DNA of 32,170 bases, from the NCBI GenBank assembly GCA_002104905.1, contig MCFE01000833.1:1-32170 (forward strand). The letters are read 5' to 3'. Position numbers and translations under genes: made by a program. The number at the start of each line of letters is the position of its first letter. Position 1 is the stretch's first letter. This document shows, in pieces, positions 18,830 through 27,293 of the stretch. The notes beneath the pieces are model-generated. The model worked only from the letters and a program-made list of their open reading frames with translations, was not told the DNA's origin and did no database searches. The DNA is from Basidiobolus meristosporus CBS 931.73. Lineage: Eukaryota; Basidiobolomycota; Basidiobolomycetes; Basidiobolales; Basidiobolaceae.

Positions 18830-18842
18830 GGTTATGAGCCCC
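18830..18842 (+). promoter_or_regulatory. primer-binding site (initiator tRNA-Met half)
   Basis: GGTTATGAGCCCC immediately follows the LTR. Its complement, GGGGCTCATAACC, corresponds to the anticodon stem-loop (CAT anticodon) of fungal initiator tRNA-Met, not to a tRNA 3' end. Drosophila copia uses the same half-tRNA priming. Copy C (31257-31269, minus) has the same sequence; copy A (16141-16153) has GGTTATGAGTCCT with changes. Confidence 0.8.
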
Positions 18843-21209
18843 AAGCTGTCACTCTCCGCAATGTCTACCACTGCTATTACTGGAATTTTCCCCTCTGCTG
18901 AAAAGTTGGACGGATCTAACTACCAAGTGTGGAAGGTGAAGATGAAGATGCTGCTACAAGAAAGAGGCCTTTGGGATATTGTCATGCAAGAAGAATGCCT
19001 TCCTAAAAATGTGGGAGAGGAAGCCTTAAAGTACCAGAAGAAAGTACAAAGTGCCTTTAACTGCATTTGCCTTAATGTCAAGGACAAATTGCTAATTCAA
19101 TGCTCAAGAGCAATAACAGCAAAGAATGCCTGGAAAGCATTGGAAGACACCTACCAGTCATGTTCAGCTGCCAAGAAAATGTATCTGAGACAAAAATTCT
19201 TTACTACAAAGATGCTACCAGGAGGAGAAATGAAAAATCTAATTAACAGAATTACCCTGCTGGTAGATGAGATGGAATCTTTGGGCTAACCAACTACTGA
19301 TGAGGATGTGATAGTTACCATACTGAATAGCCTGACAGACAAGTTTCAGGGCCTTGTATCAGCCCTAGAGTCCAGAACTGAAGATTTGACCTTAAATTAC
19401 ATATATGGAAGGCTCCTGGATGAAGAATTAAGAAAATCCAGTGCCAATAAGAAGGAAGAAGAAAATGCTTTAATAAGCAATGATTACCAACAAGGGAGGT
19501 ACCCAAGACCCTAAAAAGGCAACTGCAACCTGTTTTGTAACTACTGCAAAATGAAAGGACACACATCAGACCAGTGTCTTAAAAAGAAAGATAATCAGCA
19601 AAAGAAGCCTTAATATGGAAATGCTGCAACAACTGAAGATAGACTATTCATATCTGCACTAAATATGACCACAAACAAGAATTCTCAGACGTGGTATATT
19701 GACTCTGGAGCTTCTCAACACTTTACACACCAAAAGAAACTTTTTACCCACTATTAAGAAATTCCAATTCAGAAGGTTTTCATGGGCAACAATAGAACAC
19801 TGGATGCAGTGGGAGAAGGAACTATCCAAGTCATCCTTAGAAGCAGTAAAGGAAGGCATACAATGACCTTCAAAGAAGTACTCTATGTACCAGAAGTAGC
19901 CAAAAACCTACTCTCTGTAAGCAAGGCCACAGCAGAAGGACTCAGTTTCAGTTTTGACAATTCTGGATGCAGGATCACTGATCAAAATGGTGCCCATATT
20001 GCTTTGAGCATCAGAGATCAGAATCTATACAAGTTGACTTATATTCCATCATATCTGGAAGCCAATATAAGTAACTTAAATGAAGAAACACCAATGCTTT
20101 GGCACAGGAGATTTGGGCACATCAATTTTGATTATTTGCGCAAAATGATCAAAGATCAGCTAATTTCTGAAGTGAAAATTGATCCCCCAGCTAATTTGGA
20201 GCACTGTGAAGCATGCATATATGGGAAACAAGCCAGACAACTGTTCAAGAGCTCTGGGTTAATCAAAACTAAGAAAAAATTATATCTTATTCACTCAGAT
20301 CTGTGTGGACCTATGCAAAATTTATCCTCAGGCTGGATGAAGTATTTAATCACTTTTATTGATGATTATACAAGATACATATGGGTCTACTTCATAGAGA
20401 GAAAGGAAGAAGCTCTGTCTAAGTTCAGGGAGTTTAAAGCCATGGAGGAGAGAGAAACTGGTGAAAAAATCAAGAAAATACGCTCTGACAATGGTGGAGA
20501 ATATACCTCAAAACTCTTCATCCACTTCTGCAAAATTCATGGGATAAAGCAAGAGACTACTGTACCATACTCCCCACAGCAAAATGAAGTAGCAGAACAA
20601 GCTAACAGATCAATAATTGATATGGCAAGATCTATGATCCATGATCAAAAATTATCCTATGATTTTTGGGCGGAATCAGTTGCCACTGCTGTATACCTTA
20701 AAAATAGGAGTTATAACAGAGTACTTTATGATTCTACTCCACTTGAAGCATGGTATGGATTCAGACCAAGTGCAGAACATCTAAGAATATTTGGGTGTAC
20801 AGTATATGCCAAAAAACTGGCCGGAAATCAGTCAAAATTTGAGCCAAAAAGTGTAAAATGCATATTTTTGGGCTACTGCAATGAGAGTAAGGCATACAGA
20901 CTCTACAATACCAAAGCAAAGAAGCTTATCAAGTTCAGGGATGTGTTGTTTGATGAAAATTCAAAATTTTCACAAAAAATGACATCAGATGATGACAAAA
21001 ATTTGATCTCAAGTCCACCAATATTCAGGATTGAATCAGAGCAAAACAATGAAAATTTTTTCCCTCCAGAGGACTCTACAACCATGGTTCAGCCAGAATC
21101 AGTGCCCAGGAATATCCTAGAAGTGATCATTCCAGTATCAAATGCCTGGAGATCCAATCGGACAAGAAATAGCCCAAATTACTATATCAATGAGGGTACA
21201 GACTTAGCC
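18834..21209 (+). pseudogene. gag-pol: gag, protease and integrase of copy B
   Basis: Same domain order as copy A, closely similar at DNA level. In-frame stops are visible at about 19287 (TAA after MESLG), 19512 (TAA in the basic stretch before the zinc knuckle), 19611 (TAA) and 19755 (TAA); the last two are at the same codons as in copy A. The integrase frame from 19782 is long and intact through the DDE residues and FGCTVYAK block up to the foldback insertion; the Gly of the NGVAEQ motif is replaced by Glu (NEVAEQ), next to the catalytic Glu. The first Cys of the knuckle region is preserved. Confidence 0.9.
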
Positions 21210-21212
21210 TAT

Positions 21213-21946
21213 AGACTTGTTCCGTTGGATAGTGCCACATTGAGCCATGAGTGCCAAATGATGCCATAGTGTGCCAGAGAGGCCAGTTGAGCCTCTACCT
21301 GGCCACAGAGTGTGAAACATAGCTCCGCATCTTTATGCAAAGCAGCCCCTGTGTTTCACCCATTGTGTTGGAGAAAATCCATTTTTTGACCTTTTTTTTT
21401 GGATCAATGTTGTGCAGGATGTATTAGAGCACAAGCAGATTGAAGACATGCATCTGGTACTCAATACCTATGGCACTCTGAATCTAGCTCCTGTAGCTTG
21501 TATCATGTCACAAAAATGAATGGCACTATCTTGGTCCACTGGCACTATCTGGCACTCTATTTAAATATTAGCCCTAAAGTAAGATCTATACAAAGCACTT
21601 ATAGTGCCAGATAGTGCCAGTGGACCAAGATAGTGCCATTCATTTTTGTGACATGATACAAGCTACAGGAGCTAGATTCAGAGTGCCATGGGTATTGAGT
21701 ACCAGATGCATATCTTCAGTTTTCCTGTGCTCTTACACATCCTGAGCAACATTGATCCACAAAAAAAGGTCAAAAAATGGATTTTCTCCTGCGCAATGGG
21801 TGAAACACAGGGGCTGCTTTACATGAAGATGCAGAGCTATGTTTCACACTCTGTGGCCAAGTATAGGCTCACTTGATCTCTCTGGCACACTATGGCATCA
21901 TTTGGCACTCATTGCTCAATGTGGCACTATCCAACGGAACAAGTCT
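21213..21946. mobile_element. foldback/MITE-like hairpin element
   Basis: 734 bp made of two 344-bp inverted arms (21213-21556 and 21603-21946) around a 46-bp centre. The outer ends read AGACTTGTTCCGTTGG and its complement; arm identity is high, with scattered substitutions. TAT flanks both sides (21210-21212 and 21947-21949), and the uninterrupted site in copy C reads TGT at the same place, so a 3-bp (or TA) target duplication is supported. No coding capacity beyond chance. Duplication size fits PIF/Harbinger or Tc1/mariner-derived non-autonomous elements; which one cannot be told. Confidence 0.9.
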
Positions 21947-21949
21947 TAT

Positions 21950-22914
21950 GCCTATTCAGTCCATATTGATGAACCCCAGACTGTAAAAGAGGCCCTATAT
22001 AGCCCTCAGACAAAGTTTTGGAGATCTGCAATGACTGAGGAATATCAGGCCCTGATGGAAAATCAAACTTGGGACTTAGTCAAATTATCAATCAACCAAA
22101 AATCAATTGGATGCAGATGGGTCTTCAAGACAAAATACAAGGCTGATGGTACAATTGAAAGATACAAAGCAAGACTTGTAGCCAAAGGATACTCTCAAAC
22201 AAAAGGACTTGATTATACTGAGACCTTTGCACTGGTAGCCAAGTTTAATTACATCAGATTAATATTTGCTATTGCAGCCAAATATAAGTTTTTTGTTCAT
22301 CAGATGAATGTAAAAACTGCATTTTTGAATGGAGAACTTGATGAGGACATGTATATGGACCAGCCTGATGGGTTTGTTGACCAAGATAACCCCCATTTGG
22401 GCTGCAAGCTTAAAAAGTCACTACATGGTCTCAAACAATCACCAAGAGCCTGGAATTGCAAGATAGATTCTTATTTGGAATCTTTGAGTTTCAAAAGGAG
22501 TAATGCTGACTCTAGTATATATTATAAGCCGGACAGAGCAAATCCAGTTCTATTAGCTCTATATGTGGATGATCTTATTATAGCCGCCAATAACCTAGAA
22601 ACATTGGAAGAGACTAAATCCAGCCTATCTAAGGAGTTCAAGATGTCTGATTTAGGAGAACTTAGTTACTACTTAGGGATTAAGTTCTCCATAGACAGAA
22701 GTACCCAGACTATTACCCTAAGCCAATCCAAGTATATTCAAGATATACTAACAAAGTACAAAATGGAAGACTGTAAACCGGCAGCTACCCCAATGGAGAC
22801 AAACCTTAACTTGGTCAAAACTCAACCAAATCCAGAGAGTTTGGTGCCATCTGAAAGTCCTGACTTTCCTTATCAATCTATGGTTGGCAGTCTGATGTAT
22901 ATCATGCTTGCAAC
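21950..22914 (+). pseudogene. pol: reverse transcriptase part of copy B
   Basis: Open frame through the copia RT: ALMENQTWDLVKLSINQKSI, then CRWVFKTKYKADGTIERYKA, ARLVAKGYSQTKGLDYTETF, TAFLNGELDEDMYMDQPDGF, LKKSLHGLKQSPRAWN, YVDDLIIA (the two catalytic Asp) and LSYYLGIKF. The third catalytic Asp, in the motif M-D-V-K-T-A-F, is Asn here (codon at 22307-22309); copy C has Asp. The frame ends at the insertion near 22915. It is cut off from the integrase part by the foldback element. Confidence 0.92.
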
Positions 22915-24155
22915 TGGTGTGTTGTATTATGATTAGTTTGGGGCTTGTTCTACAATGTAGAGGCTAATCAACAATATACAACAACTTCCAGTATGCTAAT
23001 ACTGAAATAGTTTATTGGGAGTTTGATATACCAATAGAAGATATAACTTTCACTAATTTCCTCAATCTTAGGCTCAAAATATACTGTAGGTGGTGTTGAT
23101 CACTTCTACAGCAGTGTTCTGACCTTCTGTCAACTAATAGGCTTATTTACTTTTGTAGTAACCTTTCCTTATTTGAAAGTCACTTTCCTTTCTGAGAGAA
23201 TATTTTCTTATATGGAAATTCTGAACTCCCCTTTAACCTAAAGGGGTGTGTTGTAGAAGTCTCTAAAGGGGTCTTTAGACCTAAAGGGGTGTCTAAAGGG
23301 GTGTCTTTAGAGTAAAGGGGCTTCTTGTAGTGGTCTCTAAAGTGGACTTTACACTAAAGGGGTGCCTCAAGGGGCTTCTTTAGAGTAAAGGGGTTTCATA
23401 AAGGGGTCTCTAAAGGGGTCTTTAGACTAAAGGGGTGTCCAAAGGGGTGTCTTTAGAGTATAGGGGTTTCTTAGAGGGGACTTTTCCGACAGAAAAGTGG
23501 TAGTTTCTTGTAGAACTTAGATTGGATTCTTGTGAGCTTTGCAGTCTCTTTACTGATGCAGTACTGATCAAAGTCAGAATACTCAACAGTGCAAGTGATG
23601 CAGGGGAAGTCTTATAACCTTTAAACTTGTAATCATAGTGTGGAGATTCTGGAAAGAGAGGTTCTCTCTATTTTTCAGCTGGGGAAGTCATATATATGAA
23701 AAATTTGAAGGATCAAAGCTTTTGGGTGATTGCGCAAGCAATACACGTGATACAAAGCTGACATTTTGCAGTGACGCAGATCGGACATAGGCGCAGCACC
23801 TGTGAAAATTTCACGTGATTTGATTGGCTGGTTCGAAAGTCACACGCAATCAAAGTCACCCTAGTAATCCTAGCAATAAGGCATAGTATACATCATAATT
23901 GGACTCTTTTGGTCATAACTCCTTAAGTACTGCTTCAAATGAGCTGTAACCTGAAACATGTGTTGGCTACTATGTGTTCTGTATGACATAATATTCTTGG
24001 GTGGATTGCTTGTCAGGGTCTGAAGCATTTGTTCTTCAAAGTTGGAAATTCTTGATCTTTCACTTGTGTGTTACAATAGCAAAAAGCAAATTAAAGAAAT
24101 GAGTGCAATATTGGTTAAGAGATATTGTAGTAATGGAATACTTTCCATTACCACA
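22915..24155. mobile_element. anonymous 1.24-kb insertion with TG...CA ends
   Basis: Placed by comparison with copy C, where ATGCTTGGAACACGTC is continuous. In B the sequence leaves after CTTGCAAC and returns at GAACACATCC, so about 1241 bp was inserted with a probable 4-bp duplication (CAAC/GAAC, one change). The ends are TGGTGTG and ACCACA, that is TG...CA as in an LTR, but no similarity to the local copia LTR was seen. The right end is a short hairpin (GTAATGGAA/TTCCATTAC). No protein-coding frame. It could be a solo LTR of an unrelated retroelement or a non-autonomous element. Confidence 0.7.
23236..23485. repeat. AAAGGGG repeat array, about 147-bp period
   Basis: About fifteen copies of (T/C)AAAGGGG(T/C) occur in 250 bp, many embedded in CTAAAGGGGTCTTTAG-type near-palindromes. 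A higher-order unit beginning GTCTCTAAAGGGGTCTTTAG at 23259 recurs at 23406, giving a period of about 147 bp. Confidence 0.85.
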
Positions 24156-24786
24156 GAACACATCCAGATATCTCATATTCAGTGGGAGTTGTCAGTCAAC
24201 AAAATCAGAACTATGGATCTGATCATATTGCAGCAGTTAAGCGGATTTTTAGATACCTAAAAGCAACTGCTCATATCTGCTTAAGATACACTTATAAGGA
24301 TTCAGAACAGGATCTTGTGGGATACTCTGATGCTGATTGGGGACAAAATTTGGAAGACAGAAGATCCACCACTGGATACACCTTTCTTTACTGTTAAGGA
24401 GCAATTTCATGGAATTCAAGAAAGCAACCAATTGTAGCACTTTCTACCACAAAGGCAGAGTACATGGCAGCCTGTGAAGCTACACAAGAAGCAATGTGGG
24501 TAAAAAAGCTTTTTACAGATTTAGGCCTTTGTCAAAAGATGCCTATTACGTTATTTCAAAATAATCAAGGATGTATACAATTAGGTAGAAATCCAACTTT
24601 TCATGCTAGAACCAAGCACATAGATATTAGACATCATTTCATATGAGAAGCTATAGAGAATAACTTAGTTAGCTTAGTTTACTGTCCTACAGATGAAAGG
24701 ATTGCAGACATATTTACCAACCATTGGCTAGAGACAAGTTTGAATATCTTAGGTCTAAATTAGGACTAGCTAGTATGAACATTTAG
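24156..24786 (+). pseudogene. pol: RNase H and pol C-terminus of copy B
   Basis: Continues pol after the insertion: VGYSDADWGQNLEDRRST, a TAA at about 24396 where copy C encodes Lys (LYCKGAISW), then ALSTTKAEYMAACEATQEA (copy C has Glu where B has Lys, the RNase H catalytic Glu of the TEAEY motif), FQNNQGCIQLGRNP (Asp in C) and TKHIDIRHHFI before TGA at about 24644. Beyond the TGA the frame goes on reading copia tail sequence (EAIENNLVSLVYCPTDERIA) until a 1-bp deletion near 24720. Confidence 0.88.
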
Positions 24787-24787
24787 C

Positions 24788-24797
24788 TGAGTGGGAG
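24788..24797 (+). promoter_or_regulatory. polypurine tract of copy B
   Basis: TGAGTGGGAG directly before the 3' LTR. The same tract borders the 3' LTR of copy C (27283-27292, minus). Confidence 0.75.
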
Positions 24798-25145
24798 TGT
24801 TGTAAAAATTCGTAATTCCACCTAAATATTCACCTAACTTAGTCACTTAGATCATTACCTTCATATCCTAGAGAATACTGACCAATTTCCTTGTTGGGAT
24901 TTACTTAGAATATTTTCACCAAAATACCAGGTACCCAGAACATGAAAATTCTCAAAGTTGTCCAAACAGCCCAAACTTTGCACACATGCTCTTGGGACCT
25001 TCCTTAGCCCATTCTACGTGTTTGCTATGCCAAGACCATGTAAAAGTATAAATACTACTTTTACCTGCAATAAATCATTAAGTGAATGCCGCATAATCTA
25101 CTTGTTCTCCCAATCACTTCCAATATCTCCAGGACTCTTACAACA
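24798..25145 (+). repeat. 3' LTR of copy B
   Basis: 348 bp, TGTTGTAA...TTACAACA. It carries the variant block TTAGCCCATTCTACGTG and ATGCTCTTGGG, unlike the 5' LTR of B (TTAACCTATTCTACATG and ATGTTCTTGGG), and so belongs to a different LTR subtype. Confidence 0.92.
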
Positions 25146-25605
25146 CTTACAAGATGACCTGCCCAAAAGTGAAAGCTCTCAATATCTTGGGTACTAGCTT
25201 TGCAACAGACAAGTGGACATCCTTTCAAAGCATTCATACCAAGTTTGGTATTCAGATGCTCATTAGTTGCACCAAAAGTTGCAACTGCAAATTTGAAGCA
25301 GAAACACCAGCAAAATACCGGCAAAATACCAGCTGAATACTAGCTAAATATTCAACATGTTTCAACCTTGCATCTCTTCACAGAGTTTGGTTGAAAGTAA
25401 AGTGCAGCTGATTGCCGTATTTGTCATGGGTGCCAGTTAGCCTGGTCTCCCTCTAGAAAGGATGTATTCTTGTTCAGTATGAAGCTAGTACCCTAGATGC
25501 AGAGAGTTGTCACATTTAGGAAAGTTAGAGCTTAGTTAATATTATGATGGTATTCTACTGGCCTTTTCTGAGTTTTTTCTTAGGGGTATTTCCAAAGCCC
25601 TTACA
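25146..25605. other. spacer inside the nest, no gene recognised
   Basis: No motif or family resemblance seen. Contains a short degenerate repeat, GCAAAATACC, near 25310-25330. A TTACAACA just before 25609 looks like an LTR end but lacks the sequence expected before it. Confidence 0.45.
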
Positions 25606-25690
25606 ACACCCAGAACATGGGATTCTGATAAGTTGTCCAAAGTGCCCTAACCTTTGCACACATGTTCTTGTGGCTTTCCTGAATGTATTT
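25606..25690 (+). repeat. fragment of a diverged copia LTR
   Basis: CCCAGAACATGGGATTCTG... through GTTGTCCAAAGTGCCC and TTTGCACACATGTTCTTGTGG to TTTCCTGAATGTAT corresponds to the middle of the family LTR with about one change in five or six positions. Both ends are missing. Confidence 0.75.
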
Positions 25691-25990
25691 TAAGTTAGCA
25701 TGCCACATGGCTGGGAGACCTGATACAATGGCCACAGGGTTGTTTTTTGTTTAACTTACAGTGTTTAATCAGAGTAGTCTTGTCCATGGGGCAAACAGTT
25801 TGATGTTCAACACCATGACACTGCTTTATCACTCTTTGTCAATATTCATTAGATTTGAATACAATCACATATGTGAGACACACACCTATAAGAATATAAA
25901 ACTTAATGATGTCCAACCGTGGTAGGCATTATAATTACAGTGATTGCACCACATCTACACATATATGTAGCTCTACATCACAATGGGCCT
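25691..25990. other. spacer, possible pol debris
   Basis: About 300 bp between an LTR fragment and the recognisable pol end of relic D. It may be further decayed pol, but no motif can be read. Confidence 0.4.
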
Positions 25991-26163
25991 TATCAGTCCT
26001 AATTTTCCACATGAAGCTAAAGAAAGTAACCTAGCAGCTAAACCCACCAACTTACAGATGACATGATTTACAACATATTCAACAAGTCATTTGCTAGTGA
26101 CAAACCTGAATATCTCAGACCAATATCTGGACTAGTCAATATGGATTTGATGCTCAGTAGGAG
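25991..26163 (+). pseudogene. pol: pol 3' end and polypurine tract of relic D
   Basis: Aligns with the last 180 bp of copy B and C internal sequence: AAGCTAAAGAAAGTAACCTAG, CTTACAGATGACATGATTTA, CAAGTCATTTGCTAGTGACAA, CCTGAATATCTCAGACC, then GCTCAGTAGGAG as polypurine tract. Many substitutions and frame changes, so an old copy. Confidence 0.75.
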
Positions 26164-26480
26164 TGTCAAAAAGATATGTAATTGCACCTAAATACTCAAC
26201 TAACCTAGTCATGTATATTCTTACTTACAAATCTCCAATGATTATGACCAAGTTACTTGTTTGGTTCTACTTAGAATACTTTCATCCAAATATCAGGTAT
26301 GTAGCATATGAGATTTCTTGAAGCTGTCTGAGTTGCCCCATATCTTACACACATGCTGCTTGAACCTTTATAGGCATAACTATGTGTTAATTTGGCCAAG
26401 ACCATGTGGAAGTATAAATACTACTTTTACAATGAAACAATCATTGAGTGAAAACCTCACAATCTACTTGCTCTCCCAAT
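26164..26480 (+). repeat. LTR of relic D
   Basis: Begins TGTCAAAAAGATATG and follows the family LTR, including the AGTATAAATACTACTTTTAC promoter block near 26412, until CTCTCCCAAT, where a deletion removes the LTR end, primer site and gag start. It has pol on its left and gag on its right. Confidence 0.85.
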
Positions 26481-26933
26481 TGGCTACCACAACTACTATT
26501 GGAATCCTTTCCTCAGCCCAAAAGCTAGATAGATCCAACTGCCAATTCTGGAAGGTGAAATTGAAGATGCTGATAGAGGAAAGAGGTCTTTGCAATATTA
26601 TCAAGGGAGAAAAATGCCCTCCTAAGGGTGTAGGAAAAGTAACCTTAAAGTATCAGCAGTAGGACCAAACTGCCATTGACCATATTTGCCTTCATTTTTA
26701 AGACAAATTGCTAATTCAATGCTCAAAATGAAAAATAGCAATGAAAGCCTGGAAGGTGTTAGAAGACATTTACCAGTCATGTAGAGCTGCTAGGAAATGT
26801 ATCTCAGAAAAAGATTCCTTACTACTAAGATGCTCTTGGCAAAAGAAATAAAAAATATAATTAACAGAACAACCCTATGGGTTTGTAAGCTACCAACAAG
26901 AAAACAATAGCTACCATCCTAAGTAGTTGAACA
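26481..26933 (+). pseudogene. gag: gag of relic D, 5' part
   Basis: Starts after the deletion with TTTIGILSSAQKLDRSNCQF and WKVKLKMLIEERGLCNII, matching the Gag N-terminus of the other copies, then several stops (from about 26660) and frame changes. Interrupted at 26933 by copy C; it resumes at 31623. Confidence 0.82.
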
Positions 26934-27282
26934 TGTTGTAAGAGTCTTGGAGATATTGGAAGTGATTGGGAGAACAAGTAGATTATGTGGTTTTCACTTA
27001 ATGATTTATTGAATGTAAAAGTAGTATTTATACTTTTACCTGGTCTTGGCATTACAAACATGTAGAATAGGTTAAGGAAGGTCCCAAGAACATGTGTGCA
27101 AAGTTTGGGGCTGTTTTGACAACTTTGAGAATTTTCATGTTCTGGGTACCTGGTATTTTGGTGAAAATATTCTAAGTAAATCCCAACAAGGAATTTGGTC
27201 AGTATTCTCTAGGATTTGAAGGTAATGATCTAAGTGACTAATTTAGGTGAATATTTAGATGGAAATACAAATTTTTACAACA
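26934..27282 (-). repeat. 3' LTR of copy C
   Basis: 349 bp. It carries the TTAACCTATTCTACATG and GTAATGCC variants, like the LTRs of A and the 5' LTR of B. About a dozen differences from the other LTR of C were counted by eye. Confidence 0.93.
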
Positions 27283-27293
27283 CTCCCACTCAG

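Larger units (their letters stand above)
18490..25145 (+). mobile_element. copia element B with two insertions
   Basis: Near full set of parts: 5' LTR (18490-18829), gag, protease, integrase, RT, RNase H, polypurine tract (24788-24797) and 3' LTR (24798-25145). The body is interrupted by a foldback element at 21213-21946 and by an anonymous 1.24-kb insertion at about 22915-24155. Flanks (CAAAT and CTTAC) do not match, so no target duplication supports these two LTRs as an original pair. Confidence 0.9.

Noticed and set aside
21839-21949. N-terminal part of the frame running from the foldback element into RT
   Set aside because: The first 37 codons are chance read-through of the hairpin arm, not part of Pol.
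23820-23850. GGTTCGAAAGTC as a tRNA or Pol III B box
   Set aside because: No acceptor or anticodon stems can be folded around it.
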